Assembly: GCA_031399025.1 (NCBI GenBank)
Contig: JANNOJ010000073.1
Span: 1-44,221, forward strand
Reading direction: 5' to 3'
Source: CBDBZL01 sp031399025
Lineage (GTDB): Bacteria > Pseudomonadota > Alphaproteobacteria > Sphingomonadales > Sphingomonadaceae
Length of the DNA: 44,221 nucleotides
The position numbers and the translations under genes are program-made. The notes under the pieces were generated by a model. The model saw only the letters and a list, made by a program, of their open reading frames with translations. It was not told the origin of the DNA and made no database searches. Of this stretch, positions 17,369 through 25,356 are shown one piece after another (the first letter of the stretch is position 1; every line of letters begins with the position of its first letter).

Positions 17369-17441
17369 TGCAGCTCCTAGATGGGCTTGTCGATGGGACT
17401 GCGCCAGCCCGCGTTGCCTTCGTCCACCTGGCGGCCAGTGC

Positions 17442-19343
17442 CTAGCCCGCGATGCCCAGCAAACGGTCGACATTGCCGCGGGTGAAGGAATGGTAGCGCG
17501 GCCGCGCCTGGGCGTAGATCCGCCGCGCGATGGGCATGCCCCAGTCACCCTCGTCGACGAGCGTCTGGAACAGCGGCTGGACGAACTTGTTGCGCCCGAC
17601 GCCGAGCAGGAACGCCTCGGCCTGCGGCACCGCCGGCTGGTAGCGGTTGCGCAGCGCCGCCTCCAGCCACAGGAACCGAACCTCGTTGTTGCCGGTGCCC
17701 GACAGGCCCAGCGTCTCGTCGAGACGGGCCAGTTCGGCGGCGGTGAGGGTGTCGGGCAGGGATTGCAGGAAGCGCAGGCGCTCGGCGGTGGTCCAGCCCT
17801 GCCATGCCCGGCTATCGAGATTGCGGCCGGCGGCATAGGCAGCTGCAGCGGCGTCAACGGCGGCAAACGCGGCCGGATCGGGGCGGGCCGCATTGGCCGG
17901 GATGCCGGTGCCGTAGACCCATTGGTCGAGCAGCAGCATCTCCTCCAGCGCCGCATCGCCGCGCACCAGGTGGGCGCGCAGATCGGCCAGGAACATCTGC
18001 GAGGTGGCCGGCTGGAAGGCGTGGCGGTCGAACCAGGAGCGCAGCCAGGGGTCGAACCGCTCGCGGCCGATGATGTTCTCCACGGTGTGCAGGAACAGCG
18101 CGCCCTTGTCGTAGGTGATGGCGGAATCGTAATCCAGCGGGTCGAGCTCGGCCGGGATGCGCAGCGCCGTCTGCGGCGAGGCGGCGCCCAGCTTCTCCAC
18201 CGTCTCCGCGACCGCGGCGTAGCTGAGCGCCCGCTCCTGAGCGGCGCGGGTGCGGCCGAACACCACCGCCGAGATGCGGCTCTCCAGGTACGAGGTGACG
18301 CCCTCGTTCAACCAGCCGTCGCGCCAGCTGGCGTAGGTGACCAGATTGCCCGACCAGCTGTGCGCCAGCTCGTGCGCGACCAGGCCGGTCAGCGAGCGGT
18401 CGCCGGCGATGAAGGTGGGGGTGAGGAAAGTGAGCGTGGGGTTCTCCATGCCGCCGTAGGGAAAGGCCGGGGGCAGCACGATCATGTCGTAACGGCCCCA
18501 GCGGTACTCGCCGTAGAGGTCTTGCGCGGCATCGATCATGGCGGGCGTGTCGATCAGCTCGGCGGCGGCGCGATCGAGCGTCTCGGGTTCGGTCCAAACG
18601 CCGGTGTTCGAACCGCTTCCGGGGCCGAGCTCGCGGAACGCCAGGTTCCCGGCGGCGATGGCGATGAGATAGGGCGGAACGGAGCGGTCCATCGCGAACT
18701 CGAACACGCGCTGCCCACCACCGACGTCGCGCGGCGCGCCGAGGCGCAGGCCGCTCATCACCACTTCGAGCGGGGCGGGCGCGGTGATGCGCGCTTCCCA
18801 GGTCTGGCGGATGCCGGGGCTGTCCTGCGTCGGGATCCAGCTGCGGTTGAGGATCGCCTGGCCCTGGCTGAACAGGAACGGATGGACCCCGCCCGCAGTC
18901 TGCTCGGGCGCCAGCCATTGCAGCGCTTCGGCCTCGGGCGCGGCGGTGTAGAACACGGTGATCCGACGGGCATCGCCGATATCCACCGTGACCGGCTCGC
19001 CCTTGCCTTCGACCCGCGTCCCCACCGCGAACGGCAGCGGCGTGCCGTCGGGCGCGGCGATCCGGGCAATCTGCAGGCCATTGGAATCGAGCACGATCTG
19101 GTCAGCGCCAGGCACCGCCTCGATGTCGAGCGCGGCGGTGCCGCCCACGCTTTGCGCCGCGAAATCGAGCGTCAGATCGAGCGCCACGTGCGTGACGCGG
19201 GCCTCCTGCGGCCGAGCGAAGGTGTATTCGTCGCGCGCTTCGGCGCTGGTCAGAACGGGCGCGACCATCGCCGGCTGATCGTCACCGCCCGGCGTGGTGC
19301 AGGCGGTGGCGAACAGGGTGCAGGCTAGGGCGAACAAACGCAT
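17442..19343 (-). CDS. M1-family aminopeptidase lipoprotein (leukotriene A4 hydrolase-like)
   Basis: This zinc aminopeptidase of 633 residues removes N-terminal residues from peptides. The signatures are the exopeptidase motif GGMEN (297-301), the zinc site HELAHSW (324-330) and the third zinc ligand Glu347 in WLNEG. The C-terminal helical repeat region seen in LTA4-hydrolase-like members is present. The start ATG 19343 follows GGAG by 6 bp and opens a short signal peptide ending FATAC, a weak lipobox with Cys15, so it is probably a periplasmic lipoprotein. The alternative ATG 19367 adds eight residues and lacks a good ribosome site. Confidence 0.9.
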   Translation of the reverse strand: MRLFALACTLFATACTTPGGDDQPAMVAPVLTSAEARDEYTFARPQEARVTHVALDLTLDFAAQSVGGTAALDIEAVPGADQIVLDSNGLQIARIAAPDGTPLPFAVGTRVEGKGEPVTVDIGDARRITVFYTAAPEAEALQWLAPEQTAGGVHPFLFSQGQAILNRSWIPTQDSPGIRQTWEARITAPAPLEVVMSGLRLGAPRDVGGGQRVFEFAMDRSVPPYLIAIAAGNLAFRELGPGSGSNTGVWTEPETLDRAAAELIDTPAMIDAAQDLYGEYRWGRYDMIVLPPAFPYGGMENPTLTFLTPTFIAGDRSLTGLVAHELAHSWSGNLVTYASWRDGWLNEGVTSYLESRISAVVFGRTRAAQERALSYAAVAETVEKLGAASPQTALRIPAELDPLDYDSAITYDKGALFLHTVENIIGRERFDPWLRSWFDRHAFQPATSQMFLADLRAHLVRGDAALEEMLLLDQWVYGTGIPANAARPDPAAFAAVDAAAAAYAAGRNLDSRAWQGWTTAERLRFLQSLPDTLTAAELARLDETLGLSGTGNNEVRFLWLEAALRNRYQPAVPQAEAFLLGVGRNKFVQPLFQTLVDEGDWGMPIARRIYAQARPRYHSFTRGNVDRLLGIAG

Positions 19344-19484
19344 CGACAGCTCCGATCGGCGAGACATGGTATCACGCGGCTCCAGCTTGGGCGAAAGCCA
19401 ACCCGGCTCCATCCGGCCTAGCGAGCACACCCGCACTCGCCAAGCACCCAAGCGCACGGGATCCCGCCGGCTTGCGCACCCCGC

Positions 19485-20357
19485 TCAGCTCCACCTGGCC
19501 TCGGGCGGCAGGCTCATCAGGATCGCCTCGATATTGCCGCCGGTCTTGAGGCCGAACAGCGTGCCGCGATCGTACACCAGGTTGAACTCGGCATAGCGCC
19601 CGCGCCATTCGAGCATCCGCCGGCGATCCGCCTCCCCCCAGCCCTGCCCCATCCGTGCCCGCACGATCTTGGGAAAGGCATCGAGGAAGGCCTCGCCCAC
19701 GTCGCGGGTGAAGGCGAAGTGGCGGGCGAACTCGGCGCCCCCATCCAGCTCCGGGTCGCCGCATTCCAGGTGGTCGTAGAAGATGCCGCCCACGCCGCGC
19801 GCCACGCCCCGATGGGGGATGAAGAAGTACTCATCCGCCCATTTGGCGAAGCGATCGTAATAGGTCGGGTTGTGTGCGGCGCAGGCGGCGCGCAGGCGGG
19901 CATGGAAGGCGGCGGTGTCCTCCTCATAGGGGATCGGCGGGTTAAGATCGGCGGCGCCGCCGAACCAGGCCTTGCTGGTCGTCAGGAAACGCGTGTTCAT
20001 GTGCACCGCGGGCACGTGCGGATTGGCCATGTGCGCCACCAGGCTGATGCCGGTGGCGGTGAAGCCGGGGTTGGCCGCATCGGCGCCGTTGATGGTGCCG
20101 GCGAACTGGGGCGCGAACTCGCCCATGACGGTGGAGACGTTCACCCCCACCTTCTCGAACACCGCGCCCTTCATCACCCCCCGCACGCCGCCACCGCCGG
20201 GGGAGCTCTCCTCGGTCTCGCGGTCCCAGGGCGTGTAGTCGAACCGGGCATCCGATCCCGCCTCGCGCTCGATGGCCTCGAACTCGGCGCAGATGCGGTC
20301 GCGCAAGGCTTCGAACCAGGCGCGCGCGGCCTGGGTTTGTGGGCTCGGGTCGGTCAT
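19485..20357 (-). CDS. hemF: Oxygen-dependent coproporphyrinogen III oxidase
   Basis: HemF carries out aerobic oxidative decarboxylation of coproporphyrinogen III to protoporphyrinogen IX in haem synthesis. The 290-residue protein has the family blocks GGGVRGVMKGAVFEKVGVN, ATGISLVAHMANPHVPAVHM, FGGAADLNPPIPYEED, WADEYFFIPHRG and EFNLVYDRGTLFGLKTGG. ATG 20357 is chosen because the protein then starts at the usual distance from the first block; the frame stays open to 20438 but that part overlaps the repeat arm. It is transcribed away from the phosphoesterase gene. Confidence 0.95.
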   Translation of the reverse strand: MTDPSPQTQAARAWFEALRDRICAEFEAIEREAGSDARFDYTPWDRETEESSPGGGGVRGVMKGAVFEKVGVNVSTVMGEFAPQFAGTINGADAANPGFTATGISLVAHMANPHVPAVHMNTRFLTTSKAWFGGAADLNPPIPYEEDTAAFHARLRAACAAHNPTYYDRFAKWADEYFFIPHRGVARGVGGIFYDHLECGDPELDGGAEFARHFAFTRDVGEAFLDAFPKIVRARMGQGWGEADRRRMLEWRGRYAEFNLVYDRGTLFGLKTGGNIEAILMSLPPEARWS

Positions 20358-20387
20358 CTGTCGGGTTTCACCTCTCCTGGCCGCTCG

Positions 20388-20461
20388 CCTGAGCTTGACG
20401 AAGGGCCGCCTTTGCTCGTCGGTTACGCTAGAGGACAAAGCAGTCCCTCGACAAGCTCAGG
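20388..20461. repeat. Inverted pair of sphingomonad-type repeat arms
   Basis: The left arm CCTGAGCTTGACGAAGGG (20388-20405) and right arm CCCTCGACAAGCTCAGG (20445-20461) are near-perfect reverse complements separated by 39 bp. The same unit interrupts the IS3 transposase at 431-453. The pair could form a large hairpin between the divergent hemF and phosphoesterase genes. I know this sequence type as frequent in sphingomonad genomes, which is recall, not a search. Confidence 0.7.
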
Positions 20462-20523
20462 ACCGGCGGAGCGGCGGTGGCGAGGGCTTGCCAAACCACC
20501 GCCACCGGTTCATCAGCCGGCGA

Positions 20524-21231
20524 ATGGTTCCCCTTTCGTTCACCTACCCGTTCTGCGGCGAGGAATTCGTCCTCACCGCCGGCAAGGCGCTCTATTGGCC
20601 GCGCGAGCAGGCGCTGCTGGTGGCCGATCTGCACCTCGAAAAAGCCAGCTTCTACGCCGCCACCGGCCAGCACCTGCCGCCCTACGACAGCCGCGAGACG
20701 CTGGCCCGCCTGGCCGATGCCATCCGTGCGACCGGCGCCCGGCGGGTGTTCACGCTCGGCGACAATTTCCACGACAGCGCCGGGCCCGCGCGGCTCGAGC
20801 CCTATGCGGCCGGCATGCTCGCGGCACTGACCCGGGCGGCCGAGTGGGTGTGGATCACCGGCAATCACGACGAGCGGCTCGCGCCGGGAGTGGGCGGAAC
20901 ACCGGTGGCCGAGCTGGAGATCGCCGGCCTGGTCCTGCGCCACCGGGCCAAAGCGGGCGAGTGCCGGCCCGAACTCTCGGGCCACTACCATCCGCGGCTG
21001 CAACTGACGATCCACCGCCGCCGCATCCGCCGCCCCTGCGCCGTGGTCAGCACCGATGGCGATGGCTGCGGGCGGATGATCCTGCCCGCGTTCGGCGCGC
21101 TCACCGGCGGCATGGACGCGGCCGATCCGGCGATCCTGGCCGCGATGCAGCCCGCCACCGCCATCGACGCGGTCGTTCCGGCGAGCGGCCGCCTCGCCCG
21201 TTTCCCGCTGTGGCGCGCCTATGCCTGCTAG
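20524..21231 (+). CDS. pdeM: Ligase-associated type metallophosphoesterase, PdeM-like
   Basis: This calcineurin-like phosphoesterase has 235 residues. The metal-binding motifs are in order: ADLHLEK (DxH), LGDNFHD (GDxxxD), GNHDE and SGHYHP. This pattern and length match the PdeM family found beside the LigD-associated helicase Lhr and exonuclease genes in many bacteria and thought to act in DNA repair. None of those partners is next to it here. ATG 20524 gives the common N-terminus; no strong ribosome site is visible. The upstream space holds the inverted repeat pair. Confidence 0.82.
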   Translation: MVPLSFTYPFCGEEFVLTAGKALYWPREQALLVADLHLEKASFYAATGQHLPPYDSRETLARLADAIRATGARRVFTLGDNFHDSAGPARLEPYAAGMLAALTRAAEWVWITGNHDERLAPGVGGTPVAELEIAGLVLRHRAKAGECRPELSGHYHPRLQLTIHRRRIRRPCAVVSTDGDGCGRMILPAFGALTGGMDAADPAILAAMQPATAIDAVVPASGRLARFPLWRAYAC

Positions 21232-21332
21232 GTCGGGGCCAAGCTGCGGCGTTGCCCGGCATGCCCGATAAGCCGCAACCCCTAGCCGCGCCGGGCAATG
21301 CGCACTATGATGTGGCCTCAGCGGCAACCTAC

Positions 21333-21348
21333 AGGAGAACGCCCCATA
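21333..21348 (+). promoter_or_regulatory. Shine-Dalgarno and non-canonical ATA start of infC
   Basis: AGGAG at 21333-21337 is followed after 8 bp by ATA (21346-21348) in the infC frame, and no in-frame ATG or GTG lies at a suitable distance. The arrangement fits IF-3 autoregulation at the start codon. Confidence 0.65.
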
Positions 21349-21888
21349 CCCCGTCCACCTAGGCGCATGATGGCGCCGCCGGTCAAGTCCGGCCCCCGGT
21401 TCGATGAAATGATCCAGTCCGAGAAGGTTCGCGTCATCGACGAGAACGGTGAAAATCTCGGCGTCATGTACACAAGCGAGGCGATCGAGCAGGCCAACGA
21501 GGCGGGGATGAACCTCGTCGAGGTCTCCCCCAACGCCGATCCGCCGGTCTGCAAGTTCCTCGATGTCGGCAAGTACCGCTACGAGGCGCAGAAGAAGGCC
21601 AACATCGCGCGCAAGTCGCAGAAGACGCAGCAGATCAAGGAGATCAAGATGCGTCCGAACATCGACGATCACGATTACGACGTGAAGATGCGCAGCGTCC
21701 ACAAGTTCATCGAGGAAGGGGACAAGGTCAAGATGACCCTGCGCTTCCGTGGCCGCGAGATGGCGCATCAGCACCTTGGCATGGACCTCTTGAAGCGCGT
21801 GCAGGACGATGTGGCGCAAGTGGCCAAGGTCGAGGCGTTCCCCCGGCTCGAAGGCCGGCAGATGCTGATGGTGCTGGCGCCCAAGTAG
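21346..21888 (+). CDS. infC: Translation initiation factor IF-3, probable ATA start
   Basis: IF-3 binds the 30S subunit and discriminates against wrong start codons. The protein shows the N-domain (RVIDENGENLGVMYT, ALPxx-like VSPNADPPVCKFLD), the linker (QKKANIARKSQKTQQIKEIKM) and the C-domain ending EGRQMLMVLAPK. AGGAG (21333-21337) sits 8 bp before ATA 21346, in frame and giving the expected N-terminal Pro-Arg-rich opening (180 residues). ATG 21298 is in frame but lacks a ribosome site, and ATG 21367 would cut the N-terminus. A rare start codon on infC is known from E. coli (AUU), where IF-3 represses its own translation through it. Confidence 0.9.
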   Translation: MPRPPRRMMAPPVKSGPRFDEMIQSEKVRVIDENGENLGVMYTSEAIEQANEAGMNLVEVSPNADPPVCKFLDVGKYRYEAQKKANIARKSQKTQQIKEIKMRPNIDDHDYDVKMRSVHKFIEEGDKVKMTLRFRGREMAHQHLGMDLLKRVQDDVAQVAKVEAFPRLEGRQMLMVLAPK

Positions 21889-21895
21889 GGCTCAT

Positions 21896-22486
21896 TCAGC
21901 GCGACGCGGCCGTCATCGTTCGCAGAGTGATCGACCGGCGCACTTCGTCCATCGGCGCGATGGAATGCTCCCATTCCTGCCGCGCCTCGCCCGCCAGGCG
22001 GTAGAGCGCGCGGCGGGGCAGAAGGAGGCTGGCCCGCTCGAAGCCGGTCGCGGTCCGCCGCCGCAGGCGCAGTGTGCACGCGGCCGAGAGCGAGAGCCCC
22101 AGCACGTCGCCGTAGACGGGCCGATCGCGGTGCCAGCCGATCCCCGCGCCCGGATCGTAGCGGATGAGCAGCGCCTGCGCGAGCGCCGCCGCATCCAGCC
22201 CGGTAAGCGGGGCCAGCCTCTCGCGCAGGGCCAGCAGCCAATCGGGCAGCGGCGGCGCGGGCGTGGGTTGGCCCCGCGTGTAATCATAGCCGGTGCCGTA
22301 GGAGAAGGTCAGGCGCCGCCCGGTCCACTGGCCGAAGCGGAACGGCTCGAGCGGCGTCGCGTCGATCCGCTCGGCGAACGCGGCCTCCTGCGCCGGTGTG
22401 ATCGCCTCGGGCACCAGCGAGAGGCCGGGCGGCAACCTCGCGGCTGCGTCGGCCGGATCGGAAAAGAGGTCGAACTGCCGCGCCAT
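21896..22486 (-). CDS. AlkB-type 2-oxoglutarate/Fe(II) dioxygenase
   Basis: AlkB-like enzymes oxidatively remove alkyl groups from nucleic-acid bases. The 196-residue protein keeps the iron site HxD in IGWHRDRPVYGD, the distal His in EWEHSI and the 2-oxoglutarate-binding arginine region RRSITLRT. The N-terminal lid contains FRFGQWTGRRLTFSYG. It lies convergent to infC and divergent from the yjbQ gene, 19 bp away. Whether the substrate is DNA, RNA or another molecule is not clear from sequence. Confidence 0.82.
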   Translation of the reverse strand: MARQFDLFSDPADAAARLPPGLSLVPEAITPAQEAAFAERIDATPLEPFRFGQWTGRRLTFSYGTGYDYTRGQPTPAPPLPDWLLALRERLAPLTGLDAAALAQALLIRYDPGAGIGWHRDRPVYGDVLGLSLSAACTLRLRRRTATGFERASLLLPRRALYRLAGEARQEWEHSIAPMDEVRRSITLRTMTAASR

Positions 22487-22505
22487 CCCGGCCTATGTAG
22501 GGGCC

Positions 22506-22922
22506 ATGCAGCAGATGATGACCACCTTGACGATCCGGACGAGCGGCAAGGCGCTGCACGACTTCACCCAGGAAGTCGCGACCTGGATCGCCGCCGGGCC
22601 GATCGCCGCCGGGCTGCTGACGCTGTTCTGCCGCCACACCTCCGCCAGCCTGCTCGTCAACGAGAACGCCGCCCCCGCCGTGCGCCGCGACCTCGTGCGC
22701 TGGCTGGACCGGGCGGTGCCCGAAGGCGCGCGCTACGAGCACGACGACGAAGGGCCCGACGACATGCCCGCCCATATCCGCGCCATGCTGACCGGCACCA
22801 GCCTGACGGTGCCGGTGGCGGGCGGGCGGATGCTGCTGGGAACCTGGCAGGGGCTCTACCTCGCCGAACACCGCACCGCGCCGCACCAGCGCCAGGTGGC
22901 GGCGCACCTGCTGGGCGAGTAG
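22506..22922 (+). CDS. YjbQ / UPF0047 family protein
   Basis: This 138-residue protein belongs to the YjbQ family by its motifs FCRHTSASLLVNEN, PDDMPAHIRAMLTG and LGTWQGLYLAEHR. The conserved histidines and the trimeric fold of the family suggest a small phosphate-handling enzyme; family members can show weak thiamine-phosphate synthase activity, but the physiological role is unsettled. ATG 22506 is used; ATG 22515 and 22518 are close alternatives. A short intergenic stretch (19 bp) separates it from the divergent alkB-like gene. Confidence 0.88.
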   Translation: MQQMMTTLTIRTSGKALHDFTQEVATWIAAGPIAAGLLTLFCRHTSASLLVNENAAPAVRRDLVRWLDRAVPEGARYEHDDEGPDDMPAHIRAMLTGTSLTVPVAGGRMLLGTWQGLYLAEHRTAPHQRQVAAHLLGE

Positions 22923-23008
22923 CCCGGGCCGAACCAGGGCGAAGGCCGCCGGCCGATTTCTTTGTGCAGCCGCGAAACCGCAACACGGCAAAGGCAGTTG
23001 AGCCCGAT

Positions 23009-23809
23009 ATGCCCATCGACATCGTCGCCCATTTCACGTTCACGCTGGAACGCCCGAGCGACGTGCTGCTGCAGTTCGAGGCGGCAGCGATCCCCGAGCA
23101 GACCATCCTGGCGAACGAGACGCTGCTCGGCGCCTCGCAGCATATGGCCCGCGTGCCGGCGCAAGATAACATCGGCGAGCGCATCTGGCTCAGGATCGAG
23201 CGCGAATTCCGGGTGGACTACACCGCCAGCGTCCAGGTCGACCGGCTGCTGTCGGACTGCACCAAGCTCCAGCGGCTCGAGCCGCACAAGCTGCCGGGCG
23301 AGGCGGTCGAGTACCTGTTCGATTCGCGCTACGTCCAGGCCGACAAGCTGCAGAGCTTCGTCCAGGACGAGTTCGGCCAGCTGAACGGCGGCGCCCGCAT
23401 CGTCGCGATGCGCGATTGGGTGGCGGCAAACTTCGTCTACACGCCGGGCAGCAGCACGTCCGACACCACCGCCATCGACACCTTCGTGGAGCGGCGTGGC
23501 ATCTGCCGCGATTATGCCCATGTGATGGTCGCGCTCGCCCGGGCCAGCGGCATCCCGGCGCGGTTCGTCAGCTGCTACGCCCCCGGCGTCGATCCGCCCG
23601 ATTTCCATGCCGTGGCCGAAGTGTTCCTGGCCGATCCCACCATCGTCGGCGGCGGCGCTTGGCACATCGTCGATGCCACCGGCATGGCCGATCCCGCCCA
23701 CACCGTTAAGATCGGCATCGGCCGTGATGCGGCCGACGTGAGCTTCATGACCGTGTTCGGCATGGCCCAGTTCGGCGACAAGCTGGTCTCGGTCCGGCCG
23801 GTCGACTGA
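23009..23809 (+). CDS. Transglutaminase-like cysteine protease-fold protein
   Basis: The 266-residue protein has an N-terminal beta-rich part (bacterial transglutaminase N-like) and a transglutaminase core with the Cys-His-Asp triad. These are GICRDYAHVMVALARASG (Cys), DFHAVAEVFL (His) and WHIVDATG (Asp). Such proteins may be peptidases or amidases acting on peptides; the exact reaction is unknown. No signal peptide is visible, so it is likely cytoplasmic. ATG 23009 lies 86 bp after the yjbQ stop; the two may be co-transcribed. Confidence 0.85.
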   Translation: MPIDIVAHFTFTLERPSDVLLQFEAAAIPEQTILANETLLGASQHMARVPAQDNIGERIWLRIEREFRVDYTASVQVDRLLSDCTKLQRLEPHKLPGEAVEYLFDSRYVQADKLQSFVQDEFGQLNGGARIVAMRDWVAANFVYTPGSSTSDTTAIDTFVERRGICRDYAHVMVALARASGIPARFVSCYAPGVDPPDFHAVAEVFLADPTIVGGGAWHIVDATGMADPAHTVKIGIGRDAADVSFMTVFGMAQFGDKLVSVRPVD

Positions 23810-23904
23810 TGATGTTGCGGCAGGCGGCTTGCCCCGGCTTCTCTTGCATTGCGGCATGAGCCGCGGCGGCGTAGGCCTGCCGCGATGGGCGACAGGAGTA
23901 CCGG

Positions 23905-25356
23905 ATGACGGCAGGCGAGCGCGCGCAGGGTCCGGTGGCCGAGACGCTGCTCCTGTTCGGCGCCACCGGCGACCTGGCGCAGCGCATGCTGCTGCCCTCG
24001 CTCGCCGCGCTCCATGCCGATGGCCTGGTGCCGCCATCGCTGCGGATCGTGGGCACCGCGCGCACCGCGATGACCGACGGCAAGTTCCGCAATTTCGCCC
24101 GCGCCGCGCTGGAGAAATACCTGCCCGCCGAGCGCCGCGGGCGGATGGCGGATTTCCTCAACCGCCTGTCCTACCAGGCCTGCGACGTGACCAAGACCGG
24201 CGGCTTCGACGAACTGGCCCGGGCGGTCGGCGGGCCCGGCCGGCTGGCGATCTTCCTGTCCACCGCGCCCACCTTGTTCGAGGCCACCATCGGCGGACTG
24301 CAGGCGGCCGGCCTCACGGCGGATGGCGCGCGCATCAGCCTGGAAAAGCCGCTCGGCACTGATCTTGCCTCCAGCAAGGCGATCAACGACGCGGTGGCCG
24401 CCGCCTTCAGCGAGGACCGCATCTTTCGCATCGACCATTACCTGGGCAAGGAGACGGTGCAGAACCTCTTGGCGCTGCGCTTTGCCAATCTGCTGTTCGA
24501 GCCGCTGTGGAATGCCCAGCACATCGAGCACGTGCAGATCACCGTCGCCGAGGCGGTCGGCCTCGAAAACCGCGCCGATTTCTACGAGGGCACCGGCGCG
24601 CTGCGCGACATGGTGCAAAACCACATGCTCCAATTGCTGGCGCTGGTGGCGATGGAGCCGCCCACGCATTTCGAGGCGCCCGCAGTGCGCGACGAGAAGG
24701 TCAAGGTGTTGCGCGCGCTGCGGCCGCTGGGTCCGGGCGAGAGCGTCACCGGGCAATATCGCGGCGGCGGGGTGGAGGGCCAGATCGTGCCCGGCTACGA
24801 CGAGGAGCTGGGCCGCGACAGCAACGTCGAGACCTTCGTGGCGCTCAAGGCACATGTCGACAACTGGCGCTGGAAGGGCGTGCCCTTCTACCTGCGCACC
24901 GGCAAGCGGCTGCACGACCGCGTGACCGAAATCCTGGTGCAGTTCCGCCCTGTCCCCCACTCCATCTTCGGGACTGCCAAGGCGCGGGCCAACCGGCTGC
25001 TCATCGGCATCCAGCCCAAGGAAAACGTCACCCTCACGCTGATGGCCAAGGTGCCCGGGCTCGAGCAGGATGGCCTGGTGCTGCGCCCGGTGCCGCTCGA
25101 CATCGCCATGCCGCACGCCTTCACCGGCAAGCACCGGCGCATCGCCTACGAACGGCTGCTGCTCGACCTGCTGCACGGCGACCAGACGCTGTTCGTCCGG
25201 CGCGACGAGGTGGAGGCGCAATGGACCTGGATCGACGCCATCCGGGCGCTGTGGGCGAGCGAGGGCCTCACCCCCCGGGCCTACAACGCGGGCAGTTGGG
25301 GTCCGAGCGCGGCCATCGCGCTGGCCGAACGTGACGGAGTGAGCTGGAATGAGTAA
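23905..25356 (+). CDS. zwf: Glucose-6-phosphate 1-dehydrogenase
   Basis: Zwf oxidises glucose-6-phosphate to 6-phosphogluconolactone with NAD(P)+, the entry to the Entner-Doudoroff route. The 483-residue protein shows the nucleotide site GATGDLAQR (19-27), EKPLGTDLASS (about 147-157) and the catalytic RIDHYLGKE (Asp177, His178). GGAG lies 8 bp ahead of ATG 23905. Its TAA overlaps the edd start by 8 bp, and the four following genes are tightly coupled, so this is the first gene of the sugar operon. The 95-bp space upstream has no clear terminator. A separate gluconolactonase gene is absent. Confidence 0.97.
   Translation: MTAGERAQGPVAETLLLFGATGDLAQRMLLPSLAALHADGLVPPSLRIVGTARTAMTDGKFRNFARAALEKYLPAERRGRMADFLNRLSYQACDVTKTGGFDELARAVGGPGRLAIFLSTAPTLFEATIGGLQAAGLTADGARISLEKPLGTDLASSKAINDAVAAAFSEDRIFRIDHYLGKETVQNLLALRFANLLFEPLWNAQHIEHVQITVAEAVGLENRADFYEGTGALRDMVQNHMLQLLALVAMEPPTHFEAPAVRDEKVKVLRALRPLGPGESVTGQYRGGGVEGQIVPGYDEELGRDSNVETFVALKAHVDNWRWKGVPFYLRTGKRLHDRVTEILVQFRPVPHSIFGTAKARANRLLIGIQPKENVTLTLMAKVPGLEQDGLVLRPVPLDIAMPHAFTGKHRRIAYERLLLDLLHGDQTLFVRRDEVEAQWTWIDAIRALWASEGLTPRAYNAGSWGPSAAIALAERDGVSWNE

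Noticed and set aside
17369..17956. Long N-terminal extension of the Rsh reading frame
   Set aside because: It overlaps the M1 peptidase coding region, is Arg/Pro-rich without domain character, and the usual Rsh start with a ribosome site is at 17368.
21298..21345. ATG 21298 as infC start
   Set aside because: It adds sixteen residues not typical of IF-3 and has no ribosome site, whereas a good one serves ATA 21346.
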